Shown one piece after another: positions 35,522 through 47,512 of a stretch of 64,000 bases of DNA. The stretch spans positions 5,796,501 through 5,860,500 of the forward strand of contig JAQPZY010001664.1 of assembly GCA_029931535.1 (NCBI GenBank). Direction: 5' to 3'. The translations under genes and the position numbers were made by a program. The stretch comes from Margaritifera margaritifera (lineage: Eukaryota > Mollusca > Bivalvia > Unionida > Margaritiferidae). Below the pieces are notes generated by a model. The model saw only the letters and a list, made by a program, of their open reading frames with translations, made no database searches and was not told the origin of the DNA. The number at the start of each line of letters is the position of its first letter. The stretch's first letter is position 1.

Positions 35522-36410
35522 GGTCTAAATCTGTAAGACAAAACAGAACAGACAATATAAGCATGTATAGCCCAGCATACATCCTGCTTTATGAACTCCA
35601 AAAGCGCACATCCAGAGCTACACACTATGACAACTTACCTGTAAAAGTGCTCACGTAGCAGTCAATACAGGCAGAGTAATAGAACATCACTATTAATACT
35701 TACAAAGTGGATTTATTAAAATATAAATTTTAATAAAAGGTACCTGTAGGAAAGGCCAATTGACTGCCAATACTGGCAAAATCATCAAAGTGTCACTTAT
35801 AGTCCTTACGAAGTGGACATTATGATTACAATGTATAGAAAACTTACCTGTATGTATCTGACATGTGGCAAAAACTATACAGCAATATAATTTAGTTTTT
35901 ATAGCATACACAATATCTGCACAAAAAAATGCACTGATGTGTCGCTATTGATATTTACAAAGTGGACGCTATAATATCAATTATAATACAATGTTACCTG
36001 TAGCTATGGCCAAATGACGACCTATACAGGAAAATCAGTAGAGTGTCATGTATATAACAACGAAGTGGATATTAAGACTAGATTAGTATAGAAAACTTAC
36101 CTGTATGTATCCGACTATTGCAGTAATTATACAGCAATATTAAATGAGTTTTCTATATTATACACCATACTTGCACATAAAAAACAGCTATAACCATGTG
36201 AGGGACACACTAGCGACCTGTGCAGGTACATACAAAGGCGCCTAGGTGTGTGCGGACGGCAAAGTGATGAAAAGACAAAACTATGTTGTCGAAGAAAGAA
36301 AGAAAAGTTGGAAATATATAGATGGAGTCTACTTCCCTTAGTAGAGAAACTCCTCCAACTTGTTTTATGGTGTTCAGTAGAGAGTGTGGGACTTGGCACA
36401 AGCAGAAGTA

Positions 36411-36600
36411 GTAACTGAAGTATTCACGGGATTTGGCACCAATCCCTGTATCAAGAGGAGATCACTCTAATTGACACCTAGGTGGGCAGATAACTTTTAG
36501 CTTTTTAGCTACAAAGTTTTAGCTTGGGAGGGCTGGATTTGCGAGGTAGTAGTAGTTCTCCTAAGGTATTATGATCAGGTAATGTATTTGAAGAAGAGAT
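36411..36600. repeat. DIRS B right terminal inverted repeat
   Basis: Inverse of 31110-31281 with moderate divergence. It includes the inverse of the ACCTGATCATAATACCTTAG end and finishes at the boundary with the family-2 host element near 36600. Confidence 0.8.
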
Positions 36601-37275
36601 ATAGTCTCTAGATTTAGAGAGGTAACAAGCTCAGCCAATCAGATGCAATGTATCTTATTGATGTAGCCTATATTTGAAGTTTGATCACAATCAGACAAAA
36701 AAATATGATCTAGCTGAGTGGGAACAATCTCTGCTAATCAGATGCATGATCACATAATTAGTATGCATGAATCTTGCTCATTATCAAACTCGTCTGAGAT
36801 CTTTATGATATAAGCATATATCCCAAGTTTTAAAAAAATCAGACCAGAAATACAACCTCCAGAAGGGTAACAAGCTCAGATGCAAGATCACCTCATTAGT
36901 ATGCATGGATCTTGTTAATTACTGAACTCTTCTGAGATCTTAGTGATATAAGCATATATTCCAGGTTTTATCAAAATCAGATCAGAAATATGGCCTCCTG
37001 AGTGGTAACAAGGTTAACCAATAAAATGCAAGATCACCTCATTAATATGCATGGATCTTGCTCATTATTGAACTCATCCAAGATTTTGATGATATAAATC
37101 CATATTCCAAGTCTGATTGAAATCAGATCAGAAATATGGACTCCATAGTTGTAACAAGCAATTGTTGATGGATGGATGCAAGATGCACAATGGCCAATGG
37201 ATGACAGATGCAGGATACACAATAAGCTCACTTGGGTTTATGGTCAGGTGAGCTAAAAAACAAACGAAAATGCAC

Positions 37276-37385
37276 CTGCACTTGAGTCCTCTTGGCTATG
37301 TCCAGAATGAGATCCACATTGGCATAATTGTTATTGTTGGACCCTCCAGGTACTGGAACATACTGGTCAGCCATACGAATATACT
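37276..37385 (-). CDS. ACACA: ACC exon: BC N-lobe with [13 protein letters not shown]
   Basis: The acceptor is CCACAG before 37385 and the donor is GTGCAT at 37275. Two bases complete Glu87, and 36 codons (88-123) follow. It reads [20 protein letters not shown], then [16 protein letters not shown]. The asparagine run and flanks are diagnostic of eukaryotic ACC. The frame is too short to appear as a stand-alone ORF; it was found from the conserved motif. Its left edge lies only ~15 bp from the end of the family-2 repeat. Confidence 0.97.
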
Positions 37386-38041
37386 CTGTGGAGAAAAAGG
37401 GATAGTGTCAGTGTAAAGAATTTTTTTTTTATATATATGTAGGTCTAGCTGTTTTTAACAGGGCATACTATATGAATCAGCAGTTTGTAGGTCATTACAA
37501 ACTATTTTTGTTCCTTTCTTTTTTAGACAATGAAGACCTCAGAAAGTCAGAGGTCCCTTCAGGGTAGCAGAGTGTTTCTTTAGTCTTTCTGAGGAGGTTC
37601 TGCCAATTACATGCTAAAGTAAGACAGATTTTTGTGTGTATTGGATAAAAGGTTATGCTTGCTGTTAAGTAGAACCAACTTGATACCTGTATTTTATTTT
37701 TTATTTTTCAACAATTGTGAATGAGTAAAAAAATTTTATTATTATGTATCGTTACTCCAAATGACAAATATTAGGTTCATATGTACACCCAAGTTTTAAA
37801 ATACTGTAAAATGCACTTTTATTCAAGAAGTACCAATGTTCATAGATTCTATGGTTGCTACAAACCATGAACGTAAAAGACCCAATGACAATGATCCATC
37901 TTTGAATATGGTAAATGCCATGAGAATAGAAAGAGGCAATAAAATGCATGTAGACATTTATCCAACATCTTCTGTCTGATGAGTAACAATTTTTATGAAA
38001 CCAGTAAGGGACCAGGCATGATACAGCAGATGTGAGAGGCA

Positions 38042-38150
38042 CAGCCCACCTGCAGTAATTGCCATTCTAGGTGAGGGTGCAGCCCACCTGCAGTAATTGC
38101 CATACTAGGGGAGGGTGCAGCCCACCTGCAGTAATTGCTCTTCTTAACTT
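38042..38150. repeat. 38-bp tandem repeat, three copies
   Basis: CAGCCCACCTGCAGTAATTG starts at 38042, 38080 and 38118, each followed (the last only partly) by CCAT(T/A)CTAGG.GAGGGTG. The unit is GC-richer than its surroundings. Confidence 0.93.
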
Positions 38151-39139
38151 CACACCTTCAGAGTGGCTCTACAACCCCCATGGATTCTCTAAATCAAGAT
38201 TCCAATAGTGTGACTCAACATTTTTAACACCGTTCAAGATGCAGTGATTACCACTGGAAAAATGATACCTATTTCTCTCATTTTCCTATATATGTGTGAT
38301 ACAGTTTGCCCATGTGAGAAAACCATGTGGGATACTGTAACTAATGTAAATAATGGGGCCCTCCAATTTTCCGGACACCATATTATCAAAATTTTTTATA
38401 ATTATAAATAGTACCAAACAATTTTCTTCACACCAAGAAAGTTTTTTCTAAAGATGGTGAAAAATAAAAAAATTATGTTTAAATTTAAATTAAGGAATAT
38501 TTTACCTGTACACAAAAAAATGTGTGGTTGAATACTCAACCCTCAGGCTGTGAAACTGCTCTGAATACCCTATTTATTGCAAGGATTAACTGAAGGTGAC
38601 ATGCTCCACAACCTCATGATCAATCAGTTCACAAAACAAAGCCAGTCATGAACTTTTTAAAGTTAATGATAAATGAAATACTCCACAAGACAGTGGGTGG
38701 CATTGCTAGATAAATCACTTTGATAACTGTAAAATCAATGGTTATCAGAATTACATCAGGCTGAGATGTGATTTTGTGGGCTTCTTTAATTTTTACCGCT
38801 GGAGAATGTACAAAGGGAGACAAAGTCGTCATGCACATCAAATTGCAATAATTCTGAGTACCATCAAATGAAACCATTAACAAATGTTGCTAATTAATTT
38901 ATTGTAATTGGCTATAGAATAATCTTTAATGTATCATTTAAACAATGAAAGCTCAGTTAAATAAGTATGTGCTGAATAACATTTAAACATTTTTGCATGG
39001 TAATAAACTTAAAACTTTATCCAATAAAATATCTTCGTTGTAATAGATACTCCTTCACCTTTCATCTATTCATGAAGAAATTGTGTGATGATGAGGAGTA
39101 TTAGGAATGACTTGGATACTTGACTATGGTTTTGACATG

Positions 39140-39480
39140 TACAACAGCCAGCAATCTTCTTCCAAGAATGATCATCTTTCATGAAAAAAACCTCTGAAGT
39201 TGAAATATCCTAAAGGTGTGATTGTTCAAGTTCAGGAGAAAGTCTGGATGAACAAGGACCTTATGAAACAGTACATAACAGAAATGTGCAAGAGACACAT
39301 GAAGAGAATGGACTCATTTCATGGGCACCTTACCGATACCATAAAGAGTGAAATGAAACAAGTAAGAACCCCTAAGGCTGCGATCCAGTAAGTAAGGCTG
39401 CTTGAAAAAACTTCAGCCTCTTGACATTGATATCAATAAGCTGTGCAAATCTCTCCTTCATGCCAAATGGCTCTCTTACA
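39140..39480 (+). pseudogene. Pogo/Tigger-type transposase remnant
   Basis: Plus-strand frames read LPRMIIFHEKN, then (after a frameshift) KYPKGVIVQVQEKVWMNKDL, MDSFHGHLTDTIKSEM and, after another break, LKKLQPLDIDINKLCKSLLH. These match the DDE region of pogo/Tigger (Tc1-mariner superfamily; JRK/CENP-B-like) transposases. The Asp in the DxFxGHLT motif and the QPLDxxxNK block are both visible. The frameshifts and stops make it a pseudogene. No terminal repeats were found next to it. Confidence 0.8.
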
Positions 39481-40626
39481 TGAAAGATTTCAGTGATACA
39501 TTCTGTTGTGAAAAATAATTTTTACATAATAAAACAGTATTGATATTAAAACTGGGTCATGTTCACAGACAAGTTTTGAGACAGACTTATCTGTATCACC
39601 AATAGCAGAATATGTACACGATGAACAGAAAAACAAACACCAGGAATGCAACAGAATTCTTTTTATTTGTAAAGAAAACACTGAAACATTATCATGCAGG
39701 AGTGTTTTAGTAGCAAGCAAGGATATAATGCAACCTAATTGACCTGTCCAGACCACTTCTGACCAGCATCATATTTGCTGGGCACAAGGATACACAATCG
39801 TTACAAGAAAGATATTAATTTTCCTGACAAAGTGTTTGGGAAAACTGAACATTTTCATTAGTACATGAATTATCCATACGGAGATAAAAGTTATTATTTT
39901 TGAGTGTCCATATATTTGGGTCAATGATGGTACACCTATCCCACATGAATACACTTAATGACACTGTAAATGACACTTATTGACACTGTAAATGATGTCA
40001 TTATGCTTACGACATCATGAACATCTGTAATGTATCCAGGGATCACGCTGGGCTTTGCCAATGTTGCAAATTGCGATTTTTTTTCCTGATCAGTGGGTGA
40101 CAAAATATACAATCTGGCGATCTTTTTTTTTGGCGACAACATTTTTGGCTGTTCAAACTTGTATATACAATCTTAGGTTTGGAGTGGAGGAATTCAAAGG
40201 CACCATGAAAGGAAGCCGCAAACTTGGATATAAAATGCACTGGAATCTATCTATTGTTATATAAACAAATCCTTTGTTCATATTGACAAACCATCTTACC
40301 AGTTTATTGTTATATCTTAATCTGCTTATGCTGACATCTGGTCTGAGCAGTGTATGCTGTGATACACTCAAATAGTCATGCTACCAGACTAGCTACAATT
40401 GACCAACGATGGCTAAACCTTTTTTGTTTTTTTTAAATGTACCAGAAAAAAGAGTTTTGCTTAAACTTCAAAGAAAACCGATTACATCTGTAGCACCATT
40501 CGTTCTGTATAAATACTAAGCAAATGAAAAATAAAAAAAATAAATTCAGTTTCAATCAAAACTATATACTGTCATGGGTAAACGTAAGTTAGACTTTTCG
40601 TGTGCATCATCTCATCCTAAGAGTAG

Positions 40627-40652
40627 CGTATATACTCGCGTATAAGCCGAAT
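40627..40652. repeat. Isolated transposon terminus TATACTCGCGTATAAGCCGA
   Basis: A 20-bp motif very similar to the ends of the palindromic MITE at 59587 (TATACTCGCCTATAAGTCGA) sits alone inside the hAT element. No partner end was found nearby. Confidence 0.5.
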
Positions 40653-41641
40653 AATTTAGGAAAAAATAAAAGCCTGGAAGAAGGGGGGATGGCTTTTTTT
40701 ATACACAGAACAAAGTCAAAACTTAAACAAATTTAAGTTTTCTTGTTGACTACAGGTATACATTGGAGGAGACTAGATGGATAGATAGATAGATAGATAG
40801 CTAGGAATAATAAAGACAAAACCAGTGTAAAATACAATTAGGTATATTATTGAGTGGAATATGTCAAATGAATTGACAACTTACATTTTGTTCTTCAACA
40901 GGTCATAACAATCCATAGAAATCTATAATGATTGACATTTTAAATCCGTTGATATGATAAATCCATGAATTCTATCATGTCACATACCAGCATAAAAATA
41001 GTAGCCCAGAATGATCCGATTTACAATATCCCGTAAAATGTTAATTCCACGTCTCACAAATAAACAATGAAAATCAAGTCCACACTTTTGTGATTCACAG
41101 TATCCTATAAAGGTCACTGTCTAATGTCATCTGGTACAAAGCTCAAGAATTCATCCGCATTGTCTGAGTGACCAATTATAGTGCTGAAATCCTCCATCGT
41201 CGTCTAGTCATCGTAAATATAGTCAGACTACGATTCCTGGTCTTTACTGTCATATGCGGGTGCTTACGTGGAGACTGAGCTTGGGCTCTGTAAGTGACAC
41301 TTCGATCATAGTCTATGAAATCTATTAAAGGATGCAACTGAACAGGTGTAAATTGTGCGGCAAGATCACAGGGAGTTCCAATAACCACCCTCTGTTACTT
41401 GGCACTGAACAAGAATCAAATACGTGGCTCGATCAAAGGGTTGTAATGTGGAGAAAACAAAGAGGGTGCTAAGGGATTAAGGTCAAACACATATATGTAA
41501 GATGTGTAGGACTCTACTAGGCACTGAACAAGTATCAAATTAACAAGGTATAAATCATAAACCAGAAAACCGGAGAGAGTAGCTAAGATTGCTGCTGTTA
41601 GTAAAAGTAAAAATGACAATTTCAGCGACTGTGAACATGGG

Positions 41642-41810
41642 TTCAGTAAGATGAATCTCATCAAAACTGACATCAGGAATAAACTCGGCATCTCAACTCT
41701 GGAGAATCTAATGAGAATCGGCATGTACAAATGTGATGGAGGCTTCGACTTTGAAACTGCATTCAGCAAGTGGGCAGCCGTAAAATCACGACGCATACTC
41801 ATGTGACATT
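41642..41810 (+). pseudogene. hAT dimerisation domain fragment
   Basis: The plus-strand frame reads FSKMNLIKTDIRNKLGISTL, ENLMRIGMYKCD and FETAFSKWAAVKSRR. The pattern (F..MN.IKT..RN.LG...LE.LMRI....F.....W) is the C-terminal dimerisation domain of hAT transposases and their domesticated relatives. The 146-codon frame on the opposite strand here is its shadow. Confidence 0.78.
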
Positions 41811-42077
41811 CGATTTTATTAATTTTATGAAACAAAATTTTAATAGTGCAAAACATTATAAATAAGCAATCAAAACAGTCATGTAATGATTTATTCTGTA
41901 ATATTGTGGTATTGTATTGTTTGTTGTCAATAAAGTAATAAATACCCCATCTTTTTCAATTTTCATTGCCTTCTACATTAATAGACATGGACAAATATTG
42001 ACTCCTTGCTTGGTGACATTTTTGGAGGTTGGCGATTTTTTTTGCAACAACTTTTTTAAAGCCAGCACCATCCCTGG

Positions 42078-45000
42078 TATCTTGCATTTTTGTACTGAAA
42101 AAAAAATGTTACTGGCCTATAAGCAACCATCTTTGTTTACAACAAAATACATGTTGTAAACAAAACTTGTTATTCCCTCTCTAATGACATAAAAACTTCT
42201 AGCAAATACTCTGTACTTTTAACACTGTGTTCATGTGGAACTGGGAAATCCCACCCTTGGAATCAGAATTTGTAGGTAGAAACTTGGCAATGCCTTGTAC
42301 CTGCCTTCAAATTCTGACTCTTGGGTGGGATATCCCTATCTTATGTCAATGCATATCATGGATTCTACTGGTCTCACTGTCTATAAGGTACAGTACACAC
42401 ATCGCAGATTATGGAAAATCCACGTTTTTATGGTGGAAATTAATCCATCCATGCTGTTGTCTGACACTGACAGGATATAGTGGTCATCGTGGATGTCCAT
42501 GTTGTTGCTCATATTAGATGGATTAAGTTTTATTGCCCCAATTAAAAAGTTGCAGCAATATAATTGTGTAATAGCGGATGACCACTACAACACACAGAAC
42601 TTACCTGTTGGCAGAGCTACAGTAGACAGTGCAGAATGCTCTTTTTAAATTATACACAATGCCATCTAATATTCAAAGACTCGCCCACTAAAACACATTC
42701 ACATACATGTATTGCGAGAGATAAAAGATAAATTTCCAAACAAAGAATCCTGTGAGAATATTTAGGTGCTTCACAAAATATAACAAGTTTAATGACAGTG
42801 ATTTTAATAATCGATTGATCAAGAGAGATTCTGCTTTTAAACAAAAAAAAAGAAATCAAACGTAAGTATTAGCATGAAAAGAAAGAAGACATCGAAGCAA
42901 TATGTAACATGACTGCATGGACTATTTTATTCAATTAAAATAAAGATTTTTGCTGTGATTTTTTTCTTCATTCCCCTAGTCACTTTAAAATAGTTTGCTT
43001 AACATGTTCCCACACAATAAAATATAAATAGCACTATCCAAAATAAAACATCTAGTCCAGCCTCTATGTAGTACTTCTGCACCAAATATACATGTCCATG
43101 CGCTACATTTTTCTCAAGAAATAGACACATGTTTACCAGTACCGTAGGCCTACTATTTTCATGCAGACTCTACAAAGCACACACTACTGTATTTGTTTGC
43201 CAACAGGTCAAACAAATATACTTATGATTGCTGGTTTGGTCATCTAATGAGTTTAGTATTACCAAATCGTTGGGTAAAAGTGATGAAAAAACCATAATCA
43301 CATAAATATTTTCAGTAGGGGGCAAAGTTGTATGCATTATTTTCAGTTGATTCAGATGCAACTTCATTTGGTACAGTACATTCTGTCAGTGCATATGACA
43401 AATACTGCAAAACTGTCCCTGAATGTCAAGCGAATATTGTTTTATTATCAGTTTAGTTACTAGCTTGTTACATTTTGACCGGATTATCCTTTTTAAGAAG
43501 TTAGCGTGAATACATATAAAACATTTTGTTGCCAAAGAACACAGACCAAATGCATATTTAGACAGGGTTTACCAATTAAGCCAACAATGTGAAATTATGT
43601 CCATCATCGCCCAATCGCTCTGAATCTTTGGTAACTAAAACTAAGTTTAAAGTCACGTGAACAAACTGTGGACTCCAAAGCAGAATTCAAAGCAATAATA
43701 ATCCAAGGTTAAGTGCCTGAAGACATAAATGTACACTGCACAGAAAAAAAGGGTGAGGCCAGTTATCAAGTGCTCATGGGAGTATAGAGTTTTTTCCTTA
43801 TTGCTGCAGCAGTTAATTTCTCCTGGACATCCATCATATCTTCATCATCTTATGAAACTGAATGGAAATGCCTACTAATATGCAAACTTAGTTGCAAAAC
43901 GAGTATCTGCTGTAGATATGATTGTATTTACTGTACAATAGTTTTTGTATGTCTGTTTAGTTTTAGCTTCATGTAAGAGGAATTTCATTGCTGTTTTACA
44001 CATAAGCTGAACACATCATGTCTAATCAATAATGCCTCATTTATACATCGCCTGAATATGCTAAACCACATGTTTGCCAAGGCTATAAAATCTATCCCTA
44101 ATTGCATTGATTGCTATTAATATATGGCTTCATATTTTTAATGGCTTTAAACAATTATCTATGGTAGAACTTCTTTATCTACTCCGAACTGGAGGTGGAA
44201 GAGGTTTTGGCTTCAAAGGTGGTAAATCCCAGTTATTTCCTGTTTATTGTGAACCTTTCATATTAATTCTAGGGTTGTAACATATATTGTCAATGTCTTC
44301 AGTTTGATTATTGCAGCAATGCTAGCTCATTTGACTTTCAATCTATTTAATTTCTGAAGCTTATAGTTAATTTATGTTATTTACAACAAAGTTGGACTAT
44401 ATAACCAAACTATAAATAATAAGAAAATAAGATAAGCACAATAATAGCAGGTTAATAAACCAATTAATTACATAAATTCTTTTTTAAATACAAAAAGCAT
44501 TGCTAAGCAGCAATTTACTTATTTACTTATTCTGAATAAAGAGCGGCAACAAAATGTTATTTCTAAATTTTGACAGCAGGTGAATTCCGAAATGAAGATA
44601 ATTCCAATGCATTTAACATATGCATACTCTCTATTGATCAATGTCATTTCTGAGTTAGCTAAAAAAAGCTACGAGTTACATCAATCGAAAGCTCTCTCTT
44701 TTATGCATTTTTACAAAAAGAAAGCATTTAGTATTGTAGAGCTTTTATGAAACATGTCATTGCTGCTTGTGATAGATTTCTATTCAATATGCTGCTTCAA
44801 ACGATTAATCTTGAAAATAATAAGTTTGCTTTATATACTGCTTGAAACCAATTTTACATGATAATATCATAACTTAACCTCATTTCATTTCTCAGACCAT
44901 ATAACAAGTTCAAAATTCGTTTTTCACAAACTAACATCGTATTAGTGTTTGGTTTGTGACAACAAGAAACATTTTCATTCAACAGTTATTTTATTTTTTA

Positions 45001-45090
45001 ACATTGAAGCACAACATTGAACAGTATCTGCTAGAAACTGTCCAAATGTACAGTGCAAGTTGTTTAAGACTTCTACTCTATGCGCTTTTT
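42078..45090. other. ACC intron without recognised features
   Basis: Three kilobases of AT-rich intron in which I identified no gene, array or transposon end. Confidence 0.4.
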
Positions 45091-45094
45091 ATAC

Positions 45095-45123
45095 TGTTGG
45101 GGGGGGGGGGGGAGAGAGAGGGG
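45095..45123. repeat. Poly-G / GA-rich tract
   Basis: About 15 consecutive G followed by alternating GA and more G. A similar G-run (~11) occurs near 46342. The tract could form a G-quadruplex on the plus strand, but its role is unknown. Confidence 0.9.
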
Positions 45124-45447
45124 ATGGGGTAAAGCTGGAAAATATACACTTGTTCTGATTTATAGAAGAAAAAATGAAGAAATTTTAAACATGAATCAAG
45201 GCCATTGCAACTTATTTTTTTATTTAAATCGTCAGTCCATATTTTGGGAAAATAAAAAATAATTATATGGTTTGTTATATATACCGCAAAACAATGGTTT
45301 TATGTGATAATATGAAAACTTAACACCAATGCATTTCTCAGACCAAATTTGTTTTTCACAAACTAATATCTTATTAATTTTAAATTGTATGGTTTTGTGA
45401 CAGCAACATTTTCATTCAACTGCTAATGTACATTTTGAAACATGGAA

Positions 45448-45762
45448 GCCTGACACTGAGCAGCAGCTGCAAGGAACTGTCCTGACTGACTATTGTTGAC
45501 TCAAGGCAAAGCCTGACACTGAGCAGCAGCTGCAAGGAACTGTCCTGGCTGACTGCTGTTGACTCAAGGCAAAGAATGACACTGAGCAACAGCTGCAAGG
45601 AACTGTCCTGACTGGCTATTGTTGACTCAAGGCAAAGCCTGACACTGAGCAGTAGCTGCAAGGAACTGTCCTGACTGACTACTGTTGACTCAAGGCAAAG
45701 CCTGACACTGAGCAGTAGCTGCAAGGAACTGTCCTGACTGACTACTGTTGACTCAAGGCAGG
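45448..45762. repeat. 63-bp minisatellite, five copies
   Basis: Units begin GCCTGACACTGAGCAGCAGC at 45448, 45511, 45574, 45637 and 45700 and differ at a few positions. Since 63 is divisible by three, a 150-codon minus-strand frame with 21-residue repeats (CLESTVVSQDSSLQLLLSVR) crosses the array. I regard it as a by-product, not a gene: the array is intronic, the frame is not extended by any recognisable domain, and the start is unsupported. Confidence 0.95.
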
Positions 45763-47373
45763 AAGCTACAGTAATGACCATGGATAGAGTGCAACAGTCA
45801 ATACAGTGTACACAATTCCGTGCATTTAAAAAATTGTGAAACTCTCTGACAAACAATGTTATTTTCAAAGCTTAAGGATAAAGCTATAAAAGAACATTTT
45901 CTTGAATAACTCACATATATATTTTTATTATTTTAATATACTATGCCATGTTATTCTTATGAATAAAATTTGGAAACAATTATGACATACATGTCATAAT
46001 GTCCCATGTACTTGATTGTACATGTACGGTATACACAGTATGGCGTTCGTTTGTAATCTCTTTTAGAGTTTTATTTGCATTACTGTTTTCAATAATTTGT
46101 TCAAATTGGGCCTTGTAAATAGTATGGAAATTAATGGGAAACCATGACAAATTAATAACCAGTACAACAAGCACTTTTATGAAATATCATTTATTGAGAA
46201 AGAACATTGAAGGCACTGTCTGATGCAGAGCAGAATGTAATTTCTGCATGAGTATATGATAACAGGTACACACATAGTCAATAAAAAGGAATGTACATAT
46301 TGTAGCTAGGCAATTTGTCTGATGTATGCTCTGCAATGGGGCGGGGGGGGGGGGATATTCAAGAAATCTAGAATGTGGTATGTTGTCTTCATTACACATG
46401 TTCTTCTATGCGTATGCCTAGCTAGGCCACTGCTAAATACCACAAGAAATGTTACTACTGTATAGTTTGTACAGATAAAGGTCTGAAATTGAGACCTGCT
46501 GAGGTCAGGACTATGGCATAATGGTTTCTCCCATCTGTTTGTTTACTGTGTTGACTTGCAGAGTGAATGCAATAACATCGGCGAGGGGTGCCATAAAACC
46601 CACTATTGTTGCAAAACAATCTGTGATGGCAATCCACTAGATTGAGTGGATGTCTGCTATGCTTAGTGGACATCCACCAGATGTAGTGGACATACACTTT
46701 TTGTAGTTGACACTTAATTCCTTACCCATGTCCATGTCCACCAGATTGAGTGAACAATCTGTAATCCATGATGCATGTACTGTAGCACTAAAGAGTTTTG
46801 TATGATTGGCCATGGGGTAAATTTTTTACCAAGCAGACATCCACTCTTTATCTCAATGTTTCTTCTGCGTTATTTAATGTACATGGGTGGCTGTCCATTT
46901 ACTCCTAGATCTCTTTTCATGTCTTTACCATAATTTTCATAGTGAGTGATTTTGTGGGAAATTGGTCCATTCATGGTCCTCTTTCTTCTCCATTAAAAGT
47001 AATCTCTGGGATGGAACTGTCACCACCATGAATATCAAAGATCTCTGATTTGTTTAGTATAGGTTCTTTATGAGGTCAAAAATCTTGAGTTTTATGGATA
47101 TTCATGCACTGTGGGAAGGGGTATGTGATTATAAACAGGTAATCATAGAAGGATCTGTTTTGTTGATTCAATTGTTTAGTGATTCGGTTACTCAATTTTC
47201 TGATGAATCTTAAAGTGTATACATGCTAATGGTTATAAAGCTTTAGTTTGAGAGCGGGCAGCTTCAAAGTACATCCCCAACCATGGCCATAAACAAAAAC
47301 TGTTTAGTGCTATCTCAACAAAGGAATCACAAAAGTGCTGCTCAACCAAAGCAATGAACACTTAGACTCTAAC

Positions 47374-47512
47374 CTGCATTGGCCTTAAGGTCCTCGGGTG
47401 TCACCATGACAATAAATCTCACAGCTCTTTCATTACGGAACATTTCATAGGCCCAGCGTCGGACTGATCGCATGCACTTCACAGCTGCAATGCCATTGTT
47501 AGCTATCAGAAC
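47374..47512 (-). CDS. ACACA: ACC exon: BC N-lobe [16 protein letters not shown]
   Basis: The acceptor is TTTCAG before 47512 and the donor is GTTAGA at 47373. There are 46 codons (41-86) plus one base of Glu87. It reads [20 protein letters not shown], then [20 protein letters not shown], virtually the same as vertebrate ACC1. This is the Rossmann-like start of the biotin carboxylase domain. Confidence 0.98.

Larger units (their letters stand above)
31083..36600 (-). mobile_element. DIRS-like tyrosine-recombinase retrotransposon B (decayed)
   Basis: Terminal inverted repeats are left 31110-31281 and right 36411-36583, ~172 bp, with TACCTGATCATAATACCTTA and GGAGATCACTCTAA landmarks inverted between ends. 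Beside the left repeat is an internal complementary region (31339-31425). It combines the inverse of the left end with TTCTTCTTCAAATATGTTAC, the complement of the outermost right end. Along the minus strand: gag start at 35521, gag-like segments to ~34000, RT remnants, RNase H at ~32760-32580, and a recombinase remnant at 32520-31700. Many frames are broken. The element is the same type as A and C, but the terminal repeats are only distantly alike, so it is a separate lineage. Confidence 0.85.
30785..37260 (+). mobile_element. Pearl/HINE-like element family 2, split by DIRS B
   Basis: The left end (30785-31080) has GCCCAAGTGGACCTG and TTGCTCACC, then the first part of a core unit (TTGCTCAT..GATAATATAAA). 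The right part (36600-37260) resumes with the same core unit in several ~145-bp copies (ATGCATGGATCTTG, GATATAAGCATATATTCCA, ATCAGATCAGAAATATGG). It ends in a hairpin at 37225-37254 with arms AGCTCAC and GTGAGCT, followed by A-residues. DIRS B sits between the two halves. Without it the element is about 950 bp. Confidence 0.72.
40036..42077 (+). mobile_element. hAT-superfamily element, ~2 kb, decayed
   Basis: The left end CCAGGGATCACGCTGGGCTT and the right end AAGCCAGCACCATCCCTGG form an imperfect ~20-bp terminal inverted repeat. Both ends are followed inward by similar sub-terminal sequence (GGCGATTTTTTTT, ACATTTTTGG). A hAT dimerisation domain is encoded near the right end (41642-41810). 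No 8-bp target duplication could be matched, so one end may have moved or mutated. The rest of the transposase is not readable. Confidence 0.68.

Noticed and set aside
41416..41856. 146-codon minus-strand gene
   Set aside because: It is the opposite strand of the hAT dimerisation-domain remnant, which reads sensibly on the plus strand.
44161..44230. Glycine-rich peptide frame around GGTGGAAGAGGTTTTGGC
   Set aside because: Very short, no splice signals or continuation in neighbouring sequence.
45416..45868. 150-codon repeat protein on the minus strand
   Set aside because: The open frame is explained by a 63-bp tandem array within an ACC intron.
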